From NCBI RefSeq assembly GCF_002886045.1, contig NZ_CP025791.1:4603001-4667000 (forward strand): DNA of 64,000 bases, in the 5' to 3' direction. The notes below the pieces were generated by a model. That model made no database searches, was not told the origin of the DNA, and saw only the letters and a list, made by a program, of their open reading frames with translations. Made by a program: the position numbers and the translations under genes. The stretch is from Flavivirga eckloniae. GTDB taxonomy: Bacteria > Bacteroidota > Bacteroidia > Flavobacteriales > Flavobacteriaceae. Positions within the stretch are counted from its first letter, which is position 1, and each line of letters starts with the position of its first letter. Shown here piece after piece: positions 46,601 through 53,876 of the stretch.

Positions 46601-47100
46601 CGTGAGTTCGACATAAGAACAAGCCTGTTTTAGGTGTGAAAGTCAATAATATAAAGTGTTTGTCTCCTTGAGCATTATCGAAATATAAAATGTATTTTAT
46701 ATTGAAGATACCTAGCGAAGCTTAACGAAAGGTCATTAAAACCTGAAAGTTTAAATAGGTTTCGATTGCGCTCTTGATATAAATCGTAAGTTGTTTATTT
46801 TTAATAAAATAACGTGAATCATGGATAAGAGAATTTATGTTGGTGTGTGACCCAGACTTGTTTCAGAACTATTTTTTTACTGTCACAGTGCTCTCCTCTT
46901 TAAATTAAAGCCGGGAAATGAATTTCGATTTTGATAAAAATTGGAAGAAAGAGGCGTTTTATTAAAAATAACAAACAAATATAACCCTCCGAATCCCGAT
47001 CTCATCGGGATCCACTTCCCTTTTTAAAAGGGAGGAACACCTTGAATTCTTAAGCAAGATTCACCTTTAGTTTAGCCTAAGATAAAAATCAATAGATTTC
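46601..47100. repeat. 500-bp non-coding region with scattered intergenic repeats
   Basis: No supported gene. Contains CGTGAGTTCGACATAAG at 46601-46617 (inverted partner at 48304-48318), repeat-like GAGCATTATCGAAAT and TTGCGCTCTTGATATAA segments, ACTTGTTTCAGAACT around 46857-46871, a stem ATCCCGAT/ATCGGGAT near 46993-47011 and CCCTTTTT/AAAAGGG near 47019-47034. A mini-ORF MDKRIYVGV (46820) looks like a transposase N-terminus but stops after nine codons. It may be a graveyard of mobile-element ends. Confidence 0.5.
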
Positions 47101-47245
47101 AAAAGGAAAAAGAAGGGTGAACTTTCGAATTCACTAGATAAAGATCTATTTAACGTATTAGTCCCTTCTATTTTCCTTTTAGAGTTGCAAGAACCAATTA
47201 GAATTTTAGTTTTTAAGGACTTTTAAAGGTCTTAGTTAACGCAAC
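47101..47245 (+). ncRNA. candidate bridge RNA in IS110 left end
   Basis: Two consecutive stem-loops precede the transposase ATG. Stem 1 is 17 bp with one bulge, 47101-47117 with 47163-47180, around a 45-nt loop. Stem 2 has outer GTTGC (47184-47188)/GCAAC (47241-47245) with inner AAGAACC (47189-47195)/GGTCTT (47228-47233). IS110-group elements are known to encode a bridge RNA with two internal guide loops in the non-coding end 5' of the recombinase. Location and architecture fit; guide pairing to target and donor was not established. Confidence 0.5.
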
Positions 47246-47272
47246 ATTTTTGTTTAATCTAAAAGTAAAAAT

Positions 47273-48259
47273 ATGAAATTCAGAGAAGTCTTAGGGATAG
47301 ATGTTAGTAAAAAGACATTGGACATTTATTTGCATTGTTCGTCCAAACACAAGGTTTTCGCCAATGACTGTCAAGGTTATCTTTTATTAATTGAGTGGTT
47401 GGGCAAACAAGGGATACCCAGGGAGGCTTTGTTGGTTTGTTTTGAGAACACTGGGATCTACTCCAGGTCTCTAGCTGATTTTCTTTGGCATAATGGGTTT
47501 AATTATGTGATGGAGAATGCACTACAGATCAAGCGTTCTATGGGAATAGTCAGGGGCAAAACAGATAAGGTAGATGCCCGGTTAATAGCCAAATATGCGT
47601 ATTTACGAAAAGAGGAACTTGAACTAAGCCAGCCAAAGGGGCAACTAATAAAAGCCGTAAGTGACTTATTAACCCTTAGGGACCGTATGGTTAAACAACG
47701 TGCAGGCTATAAAGCTTTTTTAAAGGAATTACTGTTAGGGCAAGATCATTCAGATTTATTAGTTGGAATACATCAAAGGCTTATAGAAACGCTTTCCGAA
47801 GAAATCCAAAGTATACACACCCAAATCTTAGCTTTAATAAAATCCGACGCAATGATCGAAAATCAATATCAATTGATCTCCAGCATCAAGGGAGTAGGCT
47901 TTGTGGCAGCCTGTTACTTTATTGTATCGACAGATGCTTTTAAACGATTTAAAAATCATAGAAGATTTGCTTCTTATTGTGGTGTAGCTCCTTTTAAACA
48001 CCAATCGGGGAGCAGTATTAAAGGAAAAACCAGAATCAGCCATTTGGCCAACAAGAAGATGAAAAACATTTTGAACATGACAGCTATGGCTGCAATTAAC
48101 CACAATAAAGAACTTAAAAGATATTATCAGAACAGAGTCGAGCAGGGAAAAAACAAAATGAGTACAATCAACATTATAAGGAATAAAATAATAGCCAGAG
48201 TCTTTGCCGTGATTAACAGAAACTCACCTTATGTAGAGATTAATAAATTCGCAGCTTAA
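47273..48259 (+). CDS. IS110-family transposase (DEDD recombinase)
   Basis: 328 residues. N-terminal RuvC-like DEDD domain: LGIDVSKKTLDIYL (Asp at about residue 9), CFENTGIYSR (Glu), and KTDKVDARLIAKYA (the DxxDA motif). C-terminal Transposase_20 domain: LISSIKGVGFVAACYFI, FASYCGVAPFKHQSGSSIKG with the conserved Ser. Full length without frameshift, hence potentially active. Catalyses circularisation and integration of the element with a serine-containing second domain (family knowledge). Confidence 0.93.
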   Translation: MKFREVLGIDVSKKTLDIYLHCSSKHKVFANDCQGYLLLIEWLGKQGIPREALLVCFENTGIYSRSLADFLWHNGFNYVMENALQIKRSMGIVRGKTDKVDARLIAKYAYLRKEELELSQPKGQLIKAVSDLLTLRDRMVKQRAGYKAFLKELLLGQDHSDLLVGIHQRLIETLSEEIQSIHTQILALIKSDAMIENQYQLISSIKGVGFVAACYFIVSTDAFKRFKNHRRFASYCGVAPFKHQSGSSIKGKTRISHLANKKMKNILNMTAMAAINHNKELKRYYQNRVEQGKNKMSTINIIRNKIIARVFAVINRNSPYVEINKFAA

Positions 48260-48303
48260 TTATTTGGTTTTATCTTAGAACACGTTAAAATACAATCATT
48301 TTT

Positions 48304-48318
48304 CTTACATCGAACTCA
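48304..48318. repeat. inverted partner of the 46603-46617 repeat
   Basis: CTTACATCGAACTCA is the reverse complement of TGAGTTCGATGTAAG; 13 of 15 bases match TGAGTTCGACATAAG at 46603-46617. The pair encloses the IS110 element. Confidence 0.5.
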
Positions 48319-48413
48319 TGTTGATTAACAACAACAAATAACTCCCAATCCACCATAATAAAAGACTTTATGGCTAAATGATTATATGACTGTTGTTTTG
48401 ATAGAATTATGAG

Positions 48414-50930
48414 CTAAAACTCATTTATACTAACTTGTAAAAATGAATTGAAGTCGTAAGGAAATTTAGAATTATTTACAGATTTGTATGTCTTACAAAA
48501 TTTATCAAATATAAACCGCGCTTTGTTGCTACTACCAGAGTCAACCATATTGTGTATTAAATAAAACAAAGCTGTTTCATTTTGATCGTCTAATTCTAGA
48601 ATATAGTTGCAAGCAAAATACACGAGTTCAGGTTGGTTTTCACTTTTATTATTTTTTATCAGAAAAATTAATTTGTCGATAAGCTCAAAATTAAATGCAG
48701 TACGAAAATCCAGAAGCCATTCTTTTTTCACTACAGGCAAAAAACGTCCTTTCTTTATATAAGGAACAAGATTGTTTAATGTTGTTGTATTATTTTGGAT
48801 TAACGAAACGACTTCTTTGTAATCGCAAGGAATGGTTGAAATATCGCTCAGCTTCCAAAAATTATTTTCAAAAGCTACATCAATTCCGTCTAGGTGTTTT
48901 AATGCTTTTTTTAGCCGATTTAAAGTAACACTTCTATTATTCGATATTTTCGAACTCGTTAAATTACCCCATATAATCTGTGTGAGTTCATCTTTAGCAA
49001 TACCCTTTGGGTTTTTAATGGTATTGAAAAGTAGCAATAAAAAAAGCTCTCTGGGTTTTGGTGTGAAGGATGAAGTTATGTTTTCGCCCACAGCATTGAG
49101 GACTTTAAACCCACCAAATAGATTAATGGACCCTTGCGGAGAAGCATTAGAAGGATTAACAGAACCATGCTTTCGTTTAATTGAAAACACGTTTTTCTTA
49201 AAAACTAGAAAAACTAAGATTAGCAGCAGAATAACAATAAAAACTCCAATTACTATGTCTAATAGTGTTCCTTCATTTATATTTTCAACATTCCTAATAC
49301 TCAATATTTTTATTTCTTCATCACTAAGTGCCCTATCCCATATATATAAATCATCGAGCAAACCATCAAAGAAATTATTTTGCTTAATGCTATGCCCCAA
49401 AAGCAAGGGGCCTTTTCCATTAAAGGAAGGATGATTCCACGATACACCAACTTTTTTTCCATCAATAAAAATACTCTGTTCTCCATTATCTATATTATAT
49501 CGAGCAACGATATGATACCATTTTGACGGTAGTAAAGTATCTGAAGAAGAAATATCTGTGGTAAAAAAACCAAAATAAGGCTTCCCGTTTCTAATATTTA
49601 TATGAAGCCCTTTACGGTACGAGTTAGAGGTGCTACCCAGAATACAATAATCTTGATAATTCCCTTTATTCGAAAGCTTAGCATAAATGCTTATTGTAAA
49701 ACTATTATTTACAATGTTATATTTTTCTACATGGCTTAATTCCAGAAATGTCTTATTTTCAAATTTTAGTACAGAACCTCTTTCAAGATCATTAACAAAC
49801 ACGCCTCCCTCATGTTTTTGAAAAGGAGACACTGAATTTTCCAGACTACTATCAAATTTATAATAAGCAGAAATCCCTTGATTAACACCCAATTGTTCTC
49901 CAACAAATTTTATATGTTGTTTATCAAGATCGATATGTAATGGTAACGGTTGAGGCGAAAAGCGGTACCCGGTTTTAATAGGGGTAAGGTTAATGTCTTC
50001 TTTTTCATCAATCGGAAAAGAAAAAACACCATCTGTTAGGCATTGATCATTATGTTTCCAGGTTATTTGTGATAGTGTAACGCCATTAGAACTTACCGTA
50101 CCATACACTCTTGGTTGATCATTAAGCAAAGGAGTTAGTTTATGGATTACATTCCCAGGTTTGTTGTTTGAATAAAAAATAAAATTAGGGACTTTGCCGG
50201 CTTTTTTCCAACACTCTAGGAAATGTTCAAGAAAATATGCATTTGTGCTTAAATTATATATGTTATCGGGTAAGTCTTTTTCTTTAAAAAAAGGGCTAGC
50301 AAAACTTTTAAGAGACATGAACTGCTGTGTTTTACTATTTTTACTCAGTACAGATGCCCCTTCCCATATAACAGAAGTGTGGACAGGATATTCGTAAACG
50401 TGATCATCAAAATTTACCCAATACTTACTCGCAACCGATTTATCTGATGTATTAAAAATAACTAGCTTTTTATTATTTAATAAAAGGTTGCTTATGTCTG
50501 GCCATGTTTTATTCTTAGGTAGAACAAATATTTGATTTAAAAGATTTTGTTTGTTTAATGCACTAACAAAATTTTCCTCACTTCCATTATAATGAATGAA
50601 TAAAGGAAATATCATGTTTTTTTGTTTCAGATAATCACCAATTTTATTCAGTACAACAGAAAAAGGGACTTGAGAAGAGTCCTTAAACACAACATTTATG
50701 GTCTTATTATCCGTATCGTTCTTTAGTGATAACGAAAGTCCCGGATTTTGCACCTCCAATAAAGAATGCAAAGAACGATTTAAACTTTTAATATTGGTAA
50801 ACTCTCCAATGGCAAAGCAGTAATCGGTAATGTTATCCGCCTTTACATTTAACTTACAAAACAGAACACAAAATAAGGTGCAGGCAATATGAATAATTTT
50901 TTTATGTCTGTATTTGTTCGGGTGGTTCAT
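48414..50930 (-). CDS. membrane-spanning regulator: degenerate PLC-like + LamG outside, SARP-like DNA-binding domain inside
   Basis: 838 residues. Signal/anchor at 11-31; residues about 35-325 resemble a phosphoinositide-PLC-like TIM barrel (MIFPLFIHYNGSEENFV, TWPDISNLLLNNKKLVIFN) without the two catalytic His; LamG/concanavalin-like jelly roll about 354-540 (ISAYYKFDSSLENSV, FTISIYAKLS, KWYHIVARYN, DGLLDDLYIWDRALSDEEI); one membrane helix 556-577; basic stop-transfer; then a cytoplasmic winged-helix/SARP-type domain 601-697 (INLFGGFKVLNAVGENIT, FTPKPRELFLLLLFN, GIAKDELTQIIWG, RLKKALKHL) and a helical BTAD-like tail (700-838). It should sense an external ligand and control transcription directly. 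Divergent from the ApbE operon, which it probably regulates. Confidence 0.85.
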   Translation of the reverse strand: MNHPNKYRHKKIIHIACTLFCVLFCKLNVKADNITDYCFAIGEFTNIKSLNRSLHSLLEVQNPGLSLSLKNDTDNKTINVVFKDSSQVPFSVVLNKIGDYLKQKNMIFPLFIHYNGSEENFVSALNKQNLLNQIFVLPKNKTWPDISNLLLNNKKLVIFNTSDKSVASKYWVNFDDHVYEYPVHTSVIWEGASVLSKNSKTQQFMSLKSFASPFFKEKDLPDNIYNLSTNAYFLEHFLECWKKAGKVPNFIFYSNNKPGNVIHKLTPLLNDQPRVYGTVSSNGVTLSQITWKHNDQCLTDGVFSFPIDEKEDINLTPIKTGYRFSPQPLPLHIDLDKQHIKFVGEQLGVNQGISAYYKFDSSLENSVSPFQKHEGGVFVNDLERGSVLKFENKTFLELSHVEKYNIVNNSFTISIYAKLSNKGNYQDYCILGSTSNSYRKGLHINIRNGKPYFGFFTTDISSSDTLLPSKWYHIVARYNIDNGEQSIFIDGKKVGVSWNHPSFNGKGPLLLGHSIKQNNFFDGLLDDLYIWDRALSDEEIKILSIRNVENINEGTLLDIVIGVFIVILLLILVFLVFKKNVFSIKRKHGSVNPSNASPQGSINLFGGFKVLNAVGENITSSFTPKPRELFLLLLFNTIKNPKGIAKDELTQIIWGNLTSSKISNNRSVTLNRLKKALKHLDGIDVAFENNFWKLSDISTIPCDYKEVVSLIQNNTTTLNNLVPYIKKGRFLPVVKKEWLLDFRTAFNFELIDKLIFLIKNNKSENQPELVYFACNYILELDDQNETALFYLIHNMVDSGSSNKARFIFDKFCKTYKSVNNSKFPYDFNSFLQVSINEF

Positions 50931-50975
50931 TTTTTATTCACCTAAAATAGTAGTTCGAGTATTTTACGAGGCTAA

Positions 50976-51006
50976 CAAATATAAGCCATATATTATATAT
51001 AAGCCA
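50976..51006 (-). promoter_or_regulatory. promoter of the regulator gene with two 10-bp direct repeats
   Basis: On the minus strand TATATTTG (50983 to 50976) matches TAnnTTTG exactly, giving a leader of about 40 nt. Two identical copies of ATATAAGCCA (+ strand 50979-50988 and 50997-51006, period 18 bp) overlap and precede it and may be an autoregulatory operator. Confidence 0.5.
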
Positions 51007-51104
51007 GTCGGAACTAAATGGAATACATGCTTTAAAATTTACTCAACTAAAAGCCCTCTCAAGGTATTTAATCTAAAAAAGTAAATTAATTCTTAAGTCG
51101 CATT

Positions 51105-51128
51105 AAAACAGCGCTGTATGGCTGTTTT
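51105..51128 (+). other. hairpin upstream of ApbE operon
   Basis: AAAACAGC (51105-51112) pairs with GCTGTTTT (51121-51128). Located about 25 bases upstream of the direct-repeat triplet; it may insulate the divergent promoters. Confidence 0.4.
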
Positions 51129-51150
51129 TGTATGGGCTAGATTTGTTTTT

Positions 51151-51183
51151 TAAGGCTTTTGTAAGGTTTATGTAAGGGCTATT
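51151..51183 (+). promoter_or_regulatory. three 11-bp-spaced direct repeats (candidate SARP operator)
   Basis: TAAGGCTTTTG (51151-51161), TAAGGTTTATG (51162-51172) and TAAGGGCTATT (51173-51183) are consecutive with exactly one helical turn period. They lie 14 bases before a -7-like TACATTTA (51198-51205) of the ApbE operon. SARP regulators are known to bind direct repeats with an 11-bp period just upstream of promoters, and the divergently encoded protein has such a domain. Confidence 0.5.
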
Positions 51184-51244
51184 TATAATCATGAAACTAC
51201 ATTTAGATTAAAATTAACAATCAAACTTTTCGAACTTGTTTAAT

Positions 51245-52249
51245 ATGTTATTAGGAGTACTAAAGTACATAGGTTTAATTCAATTTGCTGTCATGATTTT
51301 TTCATTTCCGAATGTAAATGAAGAAGCAAAACGTTTTGAATTTAACAAGGTTAAAATGGGAGGCGATTTTCGAATTATTGTTTATGAGAAAGAAGAGGAG
51401 AAGGTATTAGCTCCAATAGAAAAAGCCTATCAACTTGTAGATTCTTTGGTCGAAATATTTAGCAGTTATTCAAACGATAGTTACTTAAGTAAATTAAATA
51501 CATATAAAACACTAACTGCACCGCCAGCCGATTTGGTAAAGTTGATGGCTCGTTCTCAAGAGGCTTTTGAGAATAGCAATGGATACTTTGATATTTCCAT
51601 ACAACCCGTTATCGATATTTGGAATCAGGCAGCTAAGACATCTCGATTACCAACAAAACGTAAATTGAAAAGAATTGGAACTTCCATTGGATTTTCTAAT
51701 GCTGTGCTTAGGCTGGATTCACTTAGCTTAGAAATAAGTAAAAGTTCAAAAGTGAATTTAGGAGGCATCGCAAAAGGATATATTATTGATAAAGTATATC
51801 AACATTTATATAATCTTGGATTTAATAATTTTTTAATTGAAGCAGCAGGAGATATAAGAGTTTTTGGTGCCCCTCCAGAAAAACCGTATTGGGAAATAAG
51901 TGTTTCGTCGGACGACAATTCAAAGTTTAATGTAAAACTATTATCGGGTCAAGCGATTGCAACATCTGGAAGTACTTATAGATTTAGATGTATAGAGGGA
52001 CGTAAATATTCTCATATTGTTAACCCTAAAACCTTAACTCCGGTTACTCATAACAATACATCAACCGTAATTGCAAATGATGCCACAACTGCAGATTATT
52101 TGGCATCAGCTTTAAATATAGTTCGAGATTCCAAAACGATTAATACTATAATAAAAAAAGAAGAAAACTCAGAGTTTATAATCTTCTCAAACAATGGCAT
52201 TATTCTAAAGAGTAAATTATTTCCATTTATAGAACAATCACTGAATTAG
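51245..52249 (+). CDS. ApbE-family FAD:protein FMN transferase
   Basis: About 334 residues from the ATG at 51245; the open frame starts with a TTG three codons earlier. N-terminal hydrophobic export signal, then the ApbE fold: FSSYSNDSYLSKLN (early), FDISIQPVIDIWN (about 116-128), VNLGGIAKGYIIDK (nucleotide-binding signature), IATSGSTYRF, YSHIVNPKT and ATTADYLASALNIV (metal site region). It would attach FMN to a Thr of a partner flavoprotein in the periplasm; no obvious acceptor is encoded in the window. First gene of a four-gene operon. Confidence 0.92.
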   Translation: MLLGVLKYIGLIQFAVMIFSFPNVNEEAKRFEFNKVKMGGDFRIIVYEKEEEKVLAPIEKAYQLVDSLVEIFSSYSNDSYLSKLNTYKTLTAPPADLVKLMARSQEAFENSNGYFDISIQPVIDIWNQAAKTSRLPTKRKLKRIGTSIGFSNAVLRLDSLSLEISKSSKVNLGGIAKGYIIDKVYQHLYNLGFNNFLIEAAGDIRVFGAPPEKPYWEISVSSDDNSKFNVKLLSGQAIATSGSTYRFRCIEGRKYSHIVNPKTLTPVTHNNTSTVIANDATTADYLASALNIVRDSKTINTIIKKEENSEFIIFSNNGIILKSKLFPFIEQSLN

Positions 52250-52283
52250 TAAAAAAGAATACGAAAGATTAAAATATATAACT

Positions 52284-52886
52284 ATGATTAAAATGAAAAT
52301 GATTTTTACCGTCTTGTTGATAACTCTCGGATTTCAACTTAATGGGCAAAGCATTTTTACACTAGGTGAAAACACAAAGATACATGTTAAAGGAGCTTCT
52401 AATGTTAGCGATTGGGAACTTGAGGCTTTAGGGTATAACTGTGAACTAGAATTAAACGATTCAACCCCTTTGGAAGTAGGGCTTAAGTCTATTTCGAAGT
52501 TGAATTTCGAAATACCAGTTGATAAGATTGTAAGTGAAAGAGGGCCGATTATGGACAAAAAAGTTCGAAATGCTTTAAAGTTTGAACAACATCCGAGGGT
52601 GACATACACTTCAACCTCAAATGAACTTACAGAAGTTGATGGCCATAAAGTTACTATACTATTTCATGGTATTTTGAGCATGGCTGGGGTAGAAAAAAAT
52701 GTAGACATTAAAGTAAGGGGAGAATTTAGCAACGATCAAAAAACGTTAAAAATGCAAGGGGAAAAGGCCTTGAAATTATCAATGTTTGATATTGAGAGAC
52801 CAACAGCATTTTTTGGGAAGCTTACTACAAACGATGATATAGAAATTAAATTAGATTTAACCTTTACTAAGACAATAAAACAATGA
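52284..52886 (+). CDS. YceI-family periplasmic protein
   Basis: 200 residues with signal peptide (to about residue 22). YceI lipocalin-like fold: IHVKGASNVSDWELEALGY, SISKLNFEIPVDKI, MDKKVRNALKFEQHPRVTY (all near family consensus), FHGILSMAGVEKNVDI, and a C-terminal DDIEIKLDLTF strand. YceI proteins bind isoprenoid quinone-like or amphipathic molecules. 34 bases after ApbE and overlapping the next gene by four bases (ATGA), so translationally coupled. This suggests a redox- or quinone-linked task shared with the FMN transferase (inference). Confidence 0.93.
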   Translation: MIKMKMIFTVLLITLGFQLNGQSIFTLGENTKIHVKGASNVSDWELEALGYNCELELNDSTPLEVGLKSISKLNFEIPVDKIVSERGPIMDKKVRNALKFEQHPRVTYTSTSNELTEVDGHKVTILFHGILSMAGVEKNVDIKVRGEFSNDQKTLKMQGEKALKLSMFDIERPTAFFGKLTTNDDIEIKLDLTFTKTIKQ

Positions 52887-53839
52887 GAATAACTGGCTTT
52901 TTATTTTGTATGGTACTGTGGTGTCATTATACAATAGGACAGAGTGATTTTAAAGCATACAACCAAAGTATAGATGGAACAGATGTTACATTTAAAATGG
53001 TACCCATAGAAGGAGGTGTTTTTACAGTTGGAGCATCAACAAAGGATAAGAATGCAGAGGCCGATGAATTACCGCGAAAACAAGTTGAGGTTGAATCTTT
53101 TTGGATGGGGGCATTCGAAGTTACTCGTGCCGAATTTTTTCTTTTTAGAGATGCCACGCGGGACTTATTACCAGATGGAAAAATGAACGCTAATGTTATT
53201 TCCAGACCTTCCAGTCCATATGAGGATCCATCAAAAGGTTTAGGAGATAAGGATAAAGAACCCGCAGTAGGAATGACACAATATGGTGCACTTTCGTATT
53301 GCAGGTGGTTGTATCAAAGAACAGGTGTTTTTTATCGCTTACCCACAGAATGCGAATGGGAATACGCGGCTGGGAAAGGCATTGACAAGCCTTACTTTTT
53401 CGGCAAGAAAAAAAGCAAACTTAAGGAGTATGCCTGGTATAGTAAAAACTCGAATGGTGAGTTTCATGAGGTTGGACTAAAAGCACCAAACCCCAATGGT
53501 TTGTACGACATATACGGAAATGTGGCCGAATGGTGTTTAGATCAATACTATGCTGATTTTTATGCAACTATTAAAGAGCATGAAAAGGGGCCTTGGGGAA
53601 TGCCAAATGCTTTGTATCCGCGATCTGTTAGGGGAGGTTCTTTTAAGGATGATGCTTTGGGGTGTAGAACATCTAACAGAATAAGTTCTACAGACGATTG
53701 GAAAGCACGTGATCCGCAAATCCCGAAAAGCTTTTGGTGGAATACAGATTCTGAATTTGTAGGCTTTCGTTTGGTGCGACCATTGAAGCAGCCTACAGAA
53801 GAAGAGGCAGAGGAATTTTTCTCCTCATTTTTAGAATAA
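52883..53839 (+). CDS. SUMF1/FGE-fold protein, likely not a sulfatase activator
   Basis: 318 residues, signal peptide (to about 19). FGE-sulfatase fold: MVPIEGGVFTVGAS, SFWMGAFEVTRAEF, YRLPTECEWEYAA, GLYDIYGNVAEWCLD, RSVRGGSFKDDALGCR and GFRLVRP. In true formylglycine-generating enzymes a Cys pair lies after RGGS; here the first Cys position is Asp and only the second Cys remains, and no sulfatase is encoded nearby. It therefore more likely serves as a structural or binding module, as do many Bacteroidota SUMF1 proteins. Start overlaps the YceI stop. Confidence 0.9.
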   Translation: MRITGFLFCMVLWCHYTIGQSDFKAYNQSIDGTDVTFKMVPIEGGVFTVGASTKDKNAEADELPRKQVEVESFWMGAFEVTRAEFFLFRDATRDLLPDGKMNANVISRPSSPYEDPSKGLGDKDKEPAVGMTQYGALSYCRWLYQRTGVFYRLPTECEWEYAAGKGIDKPYFFGKKKSKLKEYAWYSKNSNGEFHEVGLKAPNPNGLYDIYGNVAEWCLDQYYADFYATIKEHEKGPWGMPNALYPRSVRGGSFKDDALGCRTSNRISSTDDWKARDPQIPKSFWWNTDSEFVGFRLVRPLKQPTEEEAEEFFSSFLE

Positions 53840-53876
53840 AACAAATACTAATTAGGAATCAATAAAACATTATATA

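Larger units (their letters stand above)
47101..48259 (+). mobile_element. IS110-family insertion sequence (minimal extent)
   Basis: A DEDD-type transposase gene preceded by about 170 bases of structured non-coding sequence. IS110 elements lack terminal inverted repeats and usually make no target duplication, so exact ends cannot be set by eye; the true element is probably somewhat longer on both sides. It lies between locus C and the LamG/SARP regulator gene. Confidence 0.7.

Noticed and set aside
46820-46849. Mini-ORF MDKRIYVGV resembling a transposase N-terminus
   Set aside because: Stops after nine codons with no further homology in any frame visible; may be a remnant or chance.
48832-49434. 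200-residue plus-strand ORF
   Set aside because: It is antisense to the LamG/SARP regulator gene and has low-complexity, Ser/Lys-rich composition without a recognisable domain.
52883-53839. Functional sulfatase-activating enzyme
   Set aside because: One catalytic Cys is replaced by Asp and no sulfatase gene is present in the window.
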